The notes below the pieces were generated by a model. It did no database searches. It had not been told where the DNA came from and was given only the letters and a program-made list of their open reading frames with translations. Shown one piece after another: positions 1 to 5,590 of a stretch of DNA of 5,590 nucleotides. The DNA is taken from positions 1 through 5,590 of the forward strand of contig JAAYTY010000162.1 of assembly GCA_012523605.1 (NCBI GenBank). Direction: 5' to 3'. A program made the translations under genes and the position numbers. The stretch is from Candidatus Fermentibacterota bacterium. Its GTDB lineage: Bacteria > Fermentibacterota > Fermentibacteria > Fermentibacterales > Fermentibacteraceae. The first letter of the stretch is position 1. Every line of letters starts with the position of its first letter.

Positions 1-1
1 A

Positions 2-1288
2 GACCCGGAATGGCTCTCGGAGAGCGATGCCGATCGCGCCCGGGATCTGGCCGCCTCGTGCCTCGTCTCGATTCCTTCCGGGAGCCTCCCCGACCTGCGG
101 AGGCAGGACTGGCTGGAGCCCTATGTGCTCTTCGAGATTTACAGACGGAGGATGTCCGAAGGCGACACGGACCGCGCTCTTCTCGTCCGTTCGGAGTTGG
201 ACAGGCTGTACCCGGGGTTCTTGGACAGGATGAGCCCTTCCGACTCCATGATCCCGCCTGAGAGAGCCTACATCGCCGTGCTTCTCCCCATGACCGGCGA
301 CGGATCGGTGTATGCGGCGCAGATCGAAAAAGGGATTTCCATGGCTTTCCAGAGGTCGGCGGATCTCCTGCCGCAGTGCCCCGAGCGTGTCTTGTTCGAT
401 ACACGGGGAGGCGTGGACGGCCTCATCGAGGCCGCCGCCCAGCTAGCCTCCGACCCGCGCTGCATCGCTGTGCTCGGCCCGATGACCAGCAGGGAGACGG
501 CGGAAATCGCGGGCATCGCCTCGGCCGGGGGACTGCCCTTCCTTTCTCCCAGCGCCACTTCGTCCGAGATCGACCGGATGGGTGATTTCGTACACAGGCT
601 GGTCCCCGGAGGCACGGACGAGGCGGTCGTGATGGCGGAGGTGGCCGTGCGCGATTCGGGCTGCACGAGACTGGCGATACTCCACAGCTACACACAGGCA
701 TCGGTCTCGCAGGCGGAGCAGTTCGCGGCCACGGTCACGAGAATGGGAGCGCAGGTCGTCGCCACCAGGGGATTCAACGTAGAGGATACGGATTTCAAGG
801 ACCAGATCATAGCGATAAGGGCACAGCGCCCCGATGGGATCTTCCTCCCGGTGACCGCGTGGGAGGCCGTTCAGATCGCTCCTCAGCTCAGGTTCTATTC
901 ACTGGATGTCCCGATGTTCGGGACGTCCGGATGGGACAGCGACGTGGTTCTCCGTCTCGGCGGCGAGGCCGTGGAGGGAGCCGTCTTCACGGCGGCCTTC
1001 GGCACGGGTTCTCTCTATCCCCCGACTGCGAGGTTCGTCTTCAACTTCCGGAGGCAGTTCTCGGAGGAGCCCACCCTTCTCGCGGCTCAGGGATACGATG
1101 CCGCGGGGATGATCCTCACGGCGTGGTCCTCGGGATGCCGTACCAGACAGTCGTTGGAGGACTTCCTGAAAGAACTCGACCACTATGACGGAGCCTCGGG
1201 CAGGAGCACCGTCGGGGCGAGAACGGAGACCAGGGCGTCATGGCCGCTCGTGCGGATAACAGGCGGGGAAGCGCTGGGAGTTGAGTAG
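2..1288 (+). CDS. TPR / type I periplasmic-binding-fold protein, LpoA-like (5' truncated)
   Basis: The reading frame is open from the first bases of the window to a TAG at 1286-1288, giving 428 visible residues; the true start lies upstream. The in-frame GTG at 125 is internal: coding continues ahead of it (D-P-E-W-L-S and onward). Visible residues about 1-80 are helical and TPR-like (for example R-A-L-L-V-R-S-E-L-D-R-L-Y-P). From about residue 89 a type I periplasmic binding fold (Peripla_BP_6/LivK type) begins with A-Y-I-A-V-L-L-P-M-T-G and continues through V-L-G-P-M-T-S-R-E-T and P-F-L-S-P-S-A-T. TPR followed by this fold is the layout of LpoA, the outer-membrane lipoprotein that activates penicillin-binding proteins, and many such proteins are annotated 'penicillin-binding protein activator'. 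A branched-chain amino acid ABC transporter binding protein is the alternative, but no permease or ATPase gene is adjacent. Any signal peptide or lipobox is outside the window. It overlaps the next gene by 8 bp. Confidence 0.85.
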   Translation, partial: DPEWLSESDADRARDLAASCLVSIPSGSLPDLRRQDWLEPYVLFEIYRRRMSEGDTDRALLVRSELDRLYPGFLDRMSPSDSMIPPERAYIAVLLPMTGDGSVYAAQIEKGISMAFQRSADLLPQCPERVLFDTRGGVDGLIEAAAQLASDPRCIAVLGPMTSRETAEIAGIASAGGLPFLSPSATSSEIDRMGDFVHRLVPGGTDEAVVMAEVAVRDSGCTRLAILHSYTQASVSQAEQFAATVTRMGAQVVATRGFNVEDTDFKDQIIAIRAQRPDGIFLPVTAWEAVQIAPQLRFYSLDVPMFGTSGWDSDVVLRLGGEAVEGAVFTAAFGTGSLYPPTARFVFNFRRQFSEEPTLLAAQGYDAAGMILTAWSSGCRTRQSLEDFLKELDHYDGASGRSTVGARTETRASWPLVRITGGEALGVE

Positions 1289-2162
1289 CTTCTGGGGCGT
1301 CGACATCGGCGGCAGCACCGTTGTCATAGGCAGGCTGGGCGAAGACGGGCGCTTCGTTCGCAGTTCCGTCCTGGACAACACAGGCGGGTACGATCCCGGA
1401 CGGGTGCTGGCGGAAGTCTCGTCGGCGATCCTCTCGGAAGATCGGTCCCCCCTCGGGATCGGCGTCGGCATAGCGGGGCTGGTGGACAGAGAGGCCGGCA
1501 TTCTCCACTTCTCCCCCAACCTGCCCTCGTGGAACGGGCTCGATGTGGCAGGAACGCTCTCCGGCATCTCCGGTACCAGGGTGATCGTGGACAACGACTG
1601 CAACGTCTTCGCCTGGGGCGCCCTGGCTGCGGGACGAATCCCCCCGCGGGGCACCAGCCTGATGATCACGATAGGAACCGGGATAGGCGGCACGATCATC
1701 TTCGACGGCAGGATCGCCTACGGCACGGGGTTCGCCGGGGAGTTCGGCCACATGCCGGTGGAGGCGGAGGGCATCCCCTGCCCCTGCGGTTCCCGGGGCT
1801 GCTGGGAGGTGTACGCCGCCAAGAACGCCCTGGTCCGATACAATCTTCGCGAGGGGGGCCTCTGCCGGGATCCGGAGGGCATCTCGGCTCTTGCGAGATC
1901 TGGCGACGGTGCAGCCGTTTCGGCCTTCGGCGAGCTCGGCCGATGGCTTGGAATCGGGCTCTCAGGACTCGCCAACTGCTTCAGCCCCACAGGATTCTTC
2001 CTGGCGGGAGGCCTCACGGGCTCATGGGATCTGTTCGAGGCCGCCGCACACCGCGAGTACTCTTCGAGGTGCAGGCATCCCTGGTGCATCCACATCCTCG
2101 ACAGCCCCTCCGACGCGGGCGCGGCCGGAGCGGCGATGATGGCGAGGGACTTCCTGCCGTGA
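1281..2162 (+). CDS. ROK-family sugar kinase (glucokinase-like)
   Basis: This 293-residue cytoplasmic kinase phosphorylates a hexose (glucose or an N-acetyl/amino hexose) with ATP. The family features appear in order: phosphate-binding D-I-G-G-S-T (8-13); sugar-site region F-S-P-N-L-P-S-W-N-G (77-86); catalytic Asp106 in D-N-D-C-N, where most relatives have N-D-A-N; a glycine-rich I-G-T-G-I-G-G-T (131-138); E-F-G-H (154-157); and the zinc site C-P-C-G-S-R-G-C-W-E, with Cys167, Cys169 and Cys174 alongside His157. There is no N-terminal helix-turn-helix, so it is an enzyme and not a ROK repressor such as NagC or XylR. The TTG start at 1281 is the only one placing D-I-G-G a few residues from the N-terminus. 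A weak GCGGGGA lies about 11 nt upstream, so translation is probably coupled to the preceding gene. It overlaps lptD by four bases (GTGA). Exact sugar specificity cannot be read from the sequence; a link to amino-sugar recycling is inferred from the envelope neighbours only. Confidence 0.94.
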   Translation: MSSFWGVDIGGSTVVIGRLGEDGRFVRSSVLDNTGGYDPGRVLAEVSSAILSEDRSPLGIGVGIAGLVDREAGILHFSPNLPSWNGLDVAGTLSGISGTRVIVDNDCNVFAWGALAAGRIPPRGTSLMITIGTGIGGTIIFDGRIAYGTGFAGEFGHMPVEAEGIPCPCGSRGCWEVYAAKNALVRYNLREGGLCRDPEGISALARSGDGAAVSAFGELGRWLGIGLSGLANCFSPTGFFLAGGLTGSWDLFEAAAHREYSSRCRHPWCIHILDSPSDAGAAGAAMMARDFLP

Positions 2163-4357
2163 CGCACCTGCTCGTCCTGGCTCTGGCGCTCCCGGGCCAG
2201 GAGCCGGACTCGATCACGCCTGCGGATTCCGCCGCGATCCAGATGGAGAACGTCGCATACGCCTCCGACTCCCCGGTCTTCTTCCCCTCCTCGCGGAACA
2301 TCGTGCTCGTGGGCGCCTCCAGGATCGACTACAGGGACATGACGCTGGAAGCGGACACGGTGGTGTACGACGCCGGAGCGGGCTCGGTAGAGGCGTCGGG
2401 ATCACCGGAACTCATCGACCGCGGGGAGTCCATCAGGGGCGGCAGGATGTACTACAGCCTGATCACGCGGCGCGGACGCATAGACGACCCGGACTCCCGC
2501 TACGAGTTCGGCTACTACACGGGAACGGCCGTGACCCAGGTGGGCAGGCGGGAGTTCAACATCACCGACGCCCGCTTCACGACGTGTTCCGAGGACTCTT
2601 CTCACTATTATTTCTACAGCCCGCAGATGAAGGTCTTCCAGAACGACAGGGCTGTCGCCAGGCCGGTTTACATGTACGTGGAGGACACGCCCGTCTTCTT
2701 CTTCCCCTGGTGGGTCTTCCCCATCCGGACGGGCAGGCAGTCAGGCTTCACTATCCCCAAGTTCGGACAGACTTCCCGCGACGGGCGCTACCTGAGGGAC
2801 ATGGGATACTATTTCGCCTTCTCCGACTACCTGGACCTCCTGTTGTCGGGCGACATCATGGACAAGAGCCGGATAGCCCTGTCCGCACGGGAGAGACACG
2901 TTCTGAGATACGTCCACCACGGAAGCTCGGAGGTCGAGTGGCGCAGGGAGTTCCAGACCGGCCTCGACCGTTGGAGGCTCTTCGGAGAGCACATTCACGA
3001 CTTCTCCGACGGTTCCTCCGCACGGCTCCGGGGCGAGGTCCTCAGCGACAGGAGCTACCTGAAGGAAACCCAGCAGACGCCCGAGGCGAGGATGAACAAC
3101 GAGATCAGGTCCTGGGCGAACTTCTCGAGACCCCTGGGGAGGGCTTCCTTCCAGCTCACGCTGGACAGGACGGCATATCTGGCCACTGATCCTGACAGCA
3201 TCCCTGACGAGACGGAATCCGTTCAGAGCCTTCCGGACGCGAAGCTGACCGTCCCCTCGGCGCCCCTGTTCGGCGCCCCGGCGGATCCCTCGATGAGAAG
3301 GCCGTGGCACTCTCTGTACTGGAACCTGTCAGCCCACTATCTCTCGATGGACACCCGGAGGGAGGATTCCCGGGAGACGCACTCCGGGCTCAGGGCCCAG
3401 TCGGACATCACGGGCTCGTGGAAGCCGTGGGAGATCCTCGCGGTGTCGCCGAGGATCACGGGCACAGCCACCGCGTACGACAGGGACAGGCTCGGAGGCC
3501 GGTATCCCTGGTGGCTGGCGGGCTCCGCCGGAGTCTCCACCTCCACGGACCTGTACGGCACCTTCTCGACGGGGCTCTTCGGATTCTCGGCGCTCAGGCA
3601 CACGATCACACCCTCCGCCACGCTGGGATGGGTGCCCGGCACCTACCTCGCATACGGTGACGGAGAGCTTGCGCCCGCCCCCGCTGATTCCGCGGATGAC
3701 ATCTATTTCAGTTTCTCGGACTTCAGAGCGCCCCCGCCGGGCACCACTCTGAGGCTGGGCCTGTTCCAGAGTCTGGAGGCGAAGAGGGTTTCCGGCGACC
3801 GGGTGGAGAAAGTCGAACTGGCGACCCTCGAACTCTCCGCCACTGCGGATCTCTCGGGGGCGGACACGGTTTTCTCCCCGCTCGCCGCAAGGCTGACGCT
3901 GACCCCCGGGAGCGCTCTGGGGCTCTCGGCCGACGCCTCCTGGGACCTCTATTCCTCCGAGTTCGAGCAGGTGGACTTCACCACCACACTGCGCCTAACC
4001 GGAGCGGACCAGACCCTGGTTCCGGATTCCGCGAGATCCTCCCAGTCGGGCCTGCCTCTGCGCCTGTCGCTGTCCCACTACTACAGGCTCGGGCTCGGCG
4101 AAGAGAGCGATCTCAGCAAGCTCCGGGCGTCGGCCGCTCTCGCGCTCAGCCCCTCGTGGTCTCTTCAGTACGACGCCTACTACGACCTCCTCGACGGCTC
4201 CTTCGTCAGCCAGTCCTACACGCTGAGCAGGGACCTTCACTGCTGGGAGGCGGTTTTCATGAGGCACATCTCCGAAGTGGACACCGGATTCTACTTCCGG
4301 ATAAACATCAAGGATCTTCCCGACGTAAAGATTGAACAGCACGTCAGCAGCTTCTGA
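2159..4357 (+). CDS. lptD: LPS-assembly outer-membrane protein LptD (OstA family)
   Basis: LptD is the outer-membrane beta-barrel that, plugged by lipoprotein LptE, receives LPS from the periplasmic Lpt bridge and places it in the outer leaflet. The 732-residue product has a very short hydrophobic leader (L-L-V-L-A-L-A-L, 4-11), an OstA/LptA-like domain (about 30-140), then I-T-D-A-R-F-T-T-C and H-Y-Y-F-Y-S-P-Q-M-K-V, a conserved entry region (V-E-D-T-P-V-F-F-F-P-W-W-V-F-P and G-R-Q-S-G-F-T-I-P, 174-200), and a long series of alternating aromatic/hydrophobic strands ending R-D-L-H-C-W-E at about 691-697. The final residue is phenylalanine, common in barrel proteins. Length is near the E. coli protein (784). 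It has only two cysteines, Cys143 and Cys695. The GTG start at 2159 overlaps the ROK stop (GTGA) and has GAGGG 10 nt upstream. The frame is open further upstream to 1529, but that stretch is arginine-rich out-of-frame reading of the kinase gene. LptE is not recognisable in this window. Confidence 0.94.
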   Translation: MTHLLVLALALPGQEPDSITPADSAAIQMENVAYASDSPVFFPSSRNIVLVGASRIDYRDMTLEADTVVYDAGAGSVEASGSPELIDRGESIRGGRMYYSLITRRGRIDDPDSRYEFGYYTGTAVTQVGRREFNITDARFTTCSEDSSHYYFYSPQMKVFQNDRAVARPVYMYVEDTPVFFFPWWVFPIRTGRQSGFTIPKFGQTSRDGRYLRDMGYYFAFSDYLDLLLSGDIMDKSRIALSARERHVLRYVHHGSSEVEWRREFQTGLDRWRLFGEHIHDFSDGSSARLRGEVLSDRSYLKETQQTPEARMNNEIRSWANFSRPLGRASFQLTLDRTAYLATDPDSIPDETESVQSLPDAKLTVPSAPLFGAPADPSMRRPWHSLYWNLSAHYLSMDTRREDSRETHSGLRAQSDITGSWKPWEILAVSPRITGTATAYDRDRLGGRYPWWLAGSAGVSTSTDLYGTFSTGLFGFSALRHTITPSATLGWVPGTYLAYGDGELAPAPADSADDIYFSFSDFRAPPPGTTLRLGLFQSLEAKRVSGDRVEKVELATLELSATADLSGADTVFSPLAARLTLTPGSALGLSADASWDLYSSEFEQVDFTTTLRLTGADQTLVPDSARSSQSGLPLRLSLSHYYRLGLGEESDLSKLRASAALALSPSWSLQYDAYYDLLDGSFVSQSYTLSRDLHCWEAVFMRHISEVDTGFYFRINIKDLPDVKIEQHVSSF

Positions 4358-4363
4358 GGAGGG
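4357..4363 (+). promoter_or_regulatory. Strong Shine-Dalgarno for the ferritin-like gene
   Basis: AGGAGGG overlaps the last base of the lptD stop codon and lies 5 nt before the ATG at 4369. It fixes the start of the ferritin-like gene and suggests efficient initiation on the lptD transcript, in contrast to the weak sites of the two genes upstream. Confidence 0.85.
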
Positions 4364-4368
4364 CCGGG

Positions 4369-4881
4369 ATGGACAGCGACAGGACGATGGAGGTGCTGAA
4401 GGGCGCGATAATCCTCGAGAGGAGCGGCATCGCCCTCTATTCCGGCCTGGCCTCGGGGACAGCCGATCAGGCCCTCGCGCGGCTCTTCGGCAGACTGGCT
4501 GAGGAGGAGGAGATCCACAGGGCCTGGCTGGAGAGGATCTTCGTCGAGGTCTCGTCGGAGGGAACGGATACCGGTTTCTCCGCTGCTCTCCCGCGGCGAG
4601 ACCGCGTCCTGGACGGCATTCTCACGGAGGGGATCTCCTCCGGGATCGCATCCGCGTCCTTCGAATCAGCCGCGGTGGCGGCGGCGAGGGCGCTGGAGGA
4701 GAGGGCTGTCGCGTACTACGCGCAGGGCGCTGCGGACGCCGGGGATCCGGCCGAGGCGGGATTCTACCGGATGCTCTCGGAGTGGGAGGAGGAGCACCTC
4801 GAAGCGCTGGCAGGACTGGAGAGAAACCTTCACGAGAATGCGATGCGCGACGGCTCCCTGTGGTCGTCGATCGGAAGATGA
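4369..4881 (+). CDS. Ferritin-like diiron protein (rubrerythrin-type domain)
   Basis: The 170-residue product has the four-helix signature of a ferritin-like diiron carboxylate protein. Helix 1 carries I-L-E-R-S-G-I-A-L-Y (Glu17); helix 2 L-A-E-E-E-E-I-H (Glu47-x-x-His50); helix 3 A-L-E-E-R-A-V-A-Y-Y (Glu110/Glu111); helix 4 S-E-W-E-E-E-H (Glu140-x-x-His143). The two E-x-x-H motifs and paired glutamates are the expected iron ligands. There is no cysteine at all, so the rubredoxin domain of classical rubrerythrin is missing and an external electron donor would be needed for peroxidase activity. The linker between helices 2 and 3 (about 62-92) is longer than in classical rubrerythrin. Likely roles are peroxide or oxygen protection or iron handling in the cytoplasm, since no signal peptide is seen. 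The gene begins 11 bp after lptD and is the last of the apparent operon. Domain assignment is firm; physiological role is inference. Confidence 0.85.
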   Translation: MDSDRTMEVLKGAIILERSGIALYSGLASGTADQALARLFGRLAEEEEIHRAWLERIFVEVSSEGTDTGFSAALPRRDRVLDGILTEGISSGIASASFESAAVAAARALEERAVAYYAQGAADAGDPAEAGFYRMLSEWEEEHLEALAGLERNLHENAMRDGSLWSSIGR

Positions 4882-4978
4882 GATCAATACCGAACCGGTT
4901 TCCTCGAATGTCCTCGTATAAACCGACTCACGAGTTCGGGACTTCTCTCATAGTCCGCTGTTACGGTCGCCTGTGCGC
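4882..4978. other. Intergenic region between ferritin-like gene and HU promoter
   Basis: No gene or tRNA is visible here, and base composition is more AT-rich than the flanking genes. It contains an 8-bp palindrome AACCGGTT (4893-4900), a TCCTCG repeat exactly 10 bp apart (4901 and 4911), and an imperfect hairpin CCGACT-CACG-AGTTCGG (4923-4939) with a bulged T and no T-tract. None is a convincing terminator for the upstream operon; the first two could be operator-like but may be chance. Confidence 0.5.
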
Positions 4979-5007
4979 TTGACAGCGTGTTCTGATGAGC
5001 CTACACT
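4979..5007 (+). promoter_or_regulatory. Sigma-70-type promoter for the HU gene
   Basis: A perfect -35 hexamer TTGACA (4979-4984) is followed by a 17-nt spacer and the -10 hexamer TACACT (5002-5007), four of six matches to TATAAT with the key A2 and T6 present. Transcription should begin near 5013-5016, leaving a leader of about 25-28 nt before the GTG at 5041. The position, just upstream of a strong ribosome binding site and a housekeeping gene, makes chance unlikely. Confidence 0.85.
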
Positions 5008-5025
5008 ATGCGCTGGGGTTGTCCG

Positions 5026-5036
5026 AAAGGGGGTGA
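5026..5036 (+). promoter_or_regulatory. Near-perfect Shine-Dalgarno for the HU gene
   Basis: AAAGGGGGTGA matches the ideal AAAGGAGGTGA with one change that still allows G-U pairing to 16S rRNA. Its GGGGG core ends 7 nt before the GTG at 5041. It decides the start in favour of this GTG over the in-frame ATG at 5008. Confidence 0.88.
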
Positions 5037-5040
5037 CTCG

Positions 5041-5340
5041 GTGACAAAGAAGGATCTGGTTGCGCACGTCTCCGTGAAGGCCGGCCTGACGAAGAGGCAG
5101 GCCGGGATGGCCGTCGATGCTCTCCTCGACGGCATCACCAACGCCATTCTCGCTCCGGAGGGCAAGGTCAGCCTCGTGGGCTTCGGTACGTTCTCGAACA
5201 AGCAGAGAGCCGCCCGGACTGGTGTGGATCCCCAGAAGGGCACCAAGCGGGTGTTCCCGGCGAAGCGCGTTCCGCACTTCAAGGCCGGCAAGTCTCTCAA
5301 GGACCTTGTCGAGAAGGGCAAGAGGACCAGAAAGCGCTAG
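5041..5340 (+). CDS. hup: HU-family nucleoid DNA-binding protein
   Basis: This 99-residue HU/IHF-family protein would act as a dimer that bends and compacts DNA in the nucleoid. It begins M-T-K-K-D-L-V and has the helical dimerisation body (3-40), G-F-G-T-F (48-51 and neighbours), then the beta-arm segment A-A-R-T-G-V-D-P-Q-K-G with the intercalating proline at 64, and V-P-H-F-K-A-G-K-S-L-K (77-87). The arm reads V-D-P-Q-K-G where most HU proteins have R-N-P-Q-T-G. The product is about nine residues longer than the usual 90 because of a basic tail, E-K-G-K-R-T-R-K-R. An in-frame ATG at 5008 would add 11 residues but lies at or before the predicted transcription start, so GTG 5041 is chosen. 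The gene is monocistronic: own promoter upstream, strong terminator 14 bp downstream. HU is preferred over IHF because no IHF partner is visible, but the two are hard to separate by sequence alone. Confidence 0.95.
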   Translation: MTKKDLVAHVSVKAGLTKRQAGMAVDALLDGITNAILAPEGKVSLVGFGTFSNKQRAARTGVDPQKGTKRVFPAKRVPHFKAGKSLKDLVEKGKRTRKR

Positions 5341-5354
5341 GCTACGGGCTCTTG

Positions 5355-5391
5355 GGCGGGGAGGCTCCATACCGGTCCTCCCCGCCTTTTT
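5355..5391 (+). terminator. Rho-independent terminator of the HU gene
   Basis: A perfect 10-bp stem pairs GGCGGGGAGG (5355-5364) with CCTCCCCGCC (5377-5386). It encloses a 12-nt loop and is followed directly by TTTTT (5387-5391). It lies 14 bp after the HU stop codon. No A-tract precedes the stem, so it should act only on + strand transcripts. Confidence 0.95.
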
Positions 5392-5404
5392 CGCATCCAG
5401 GGAT

Positions 5405-5590
5405 ATGCCTGCCGAACTCTCAGTGGTGATCACGACCTACAACAGCGCTCCCTTCATCGGGAGCGCCCTGTCGTCGCTCGCCGCACTGTCCCCGTCAGAG
5501 GCTCCCGCCGCCGTGACGGTGGTGGACAACTGCTCCAGCGACGGGACAACCGAAGCGGCCGCCTCCTTCGGCGGAGTGCGAGTCATCCGC
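5405..5590 (+). CDS. Family 2 glycosyltransferase (N-terminal fragment)
   Basis: An ATG at 5405 opens a frame that runs off the window after 62 codons with no stop. The fragment has the start of a GT-A fold: V-V-I-T-T-Y-N (7-13), where the UDP/dTDP-sugar base binds, and V-V-D-N-C-S-S-D-G-T (39-48), the nucleotide-sugar motif typical of GT2 enzymes of the rhamnosyltransferase/WbbL type (V-V-D-N-x-S-x-D-G-S/T). The catalytic D-x-D and acceptor region are beyond the window. Such enzymes build LPS O-antigen, capsule or other surface glycans at the cytoplasmic side of the inner membrane. This ATG is the only ATG, GTG or TTG in this frame between the HU stop and the first motif. The AGGGA before it sits only 1 nt from the ATG, a poor spacing. 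No promoter is apparent in the 13 bp after the terminator. Confidence 0.88.
   Translation, partial: MPAELSVVITTYNSAPFIGSALSSLAALSPSEAPAAVTVVDNCSSDGTTEAAASFGGVRVIR

Noticed and set aside
125..127. GTG as the start of the first gene
   Set aside because: The frame remains open and protein-like to the window edge, and the fold before the binding domain needs the upstream helices; no ribosome site precedes it.
1116..1751. Long open frame on the minus strand (211 codons)
   Set aside because: It is antisense to two well-supported genes, has no recognisable motif and has the composition typical of GC-rich shadow frames.
1529..2158. Upstream extension of the lptD frame by 210 codons
   Set aside because: It lies wholly inside the ROK kinase gene in another frame, is arginine/glycine-rich with no domain character, and is explained by scarce stop codons in GC-rich DNA.
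2741..3310. Minus-strand open frame of 189 codons within lptD
   Set aside because: It is a shadow of the conserved LptD coding region, with no ribosome site or motif.
4917..4922. TATAAA as a second -10 box upstream of the HU gene
   Set aside because: No -35-like hexamer lies 16-18 nt upstream, and the TTGACA/TACACT promoter is far better.
4923..4939. Hairpin as a terminator for the ferritin-like gene
   Set aside because: Six base pairs with a bulge and no following T-tract are too weak for an intrinsic terminator.
5371..5376. ACCGGT in the HU terminator loop matching AACCGGTT at 4893 as a shared operator
   Set aside because: The six-base motif also appears inside the ferritin-like gene and is expected by chance in GC-rich DNA.

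Overview
The window is GC-rich (mostly G/C at third codon positions), densely packed, and has all genes on the + strand. An LptD outer-membrane protein shows that the host is a Gram-negative (diderm) bacterium that probably builds LPS. The LptD ending, with an R-D-L-H-C-W-E motif before the last strands, resembles LptD-like proteins of the Bacteroidetes/FCB side of the tree. High GC and heavy use of AGG for arginine suggest a less-studied high-GC relative, such as one of the FCB candidate phyla. That placement is inference; no rRNA marker is present.

Layout: (1) 2-4881 is a tightly packed run of four genes that looks like one operon. It holds the 3' part of a TPR plus type I periplasmic-binding-fold protein (LpoA-like architecture), a ROK-family sugar kinase overlapping it by 8 bp, lptD overlapping the kinase by 4 bp, and a stand-alone ferritin-like (rubrerythrin-type) diiron protein 11 bp further on. 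(2) 4882-5040 is the only real intergenic gap. It carries a near-consensus sigma-70 promoter (TTGACA, 17-nt spacer, TACACT) and a very strong Shine-Dalgarno. (3) 5041-5340 encodes an HU-type nucleoid protein, closed by a textbook intrinsic terminator at 5355-5391. (4) At 5405 a family 2 glycosyltransferase begins and runs off the window.

The common theme is the cell envelope. LptD inserts LPS into the outer membrane, the first gene resembles regulators of peptidoglycan synthases, the ROK kinase could feed sugar phosphates to central metabolism or wall/LPS precursors, and the glycosyltransferase probably acts in surface polysaccharide synthesis. HU is a separate, strongly expressed housekeeping unit. 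I found no mobile element, CRISPR array, RNA gene or clear novel defence or biosynthetic system. The most informative details are the two lone cysteines of LptD, placed to form one inter-domain disulfide, its minimal signal peptide, the promoter that settles the HU start, and a glycosyltransferase start only 13 bp after a terminator.
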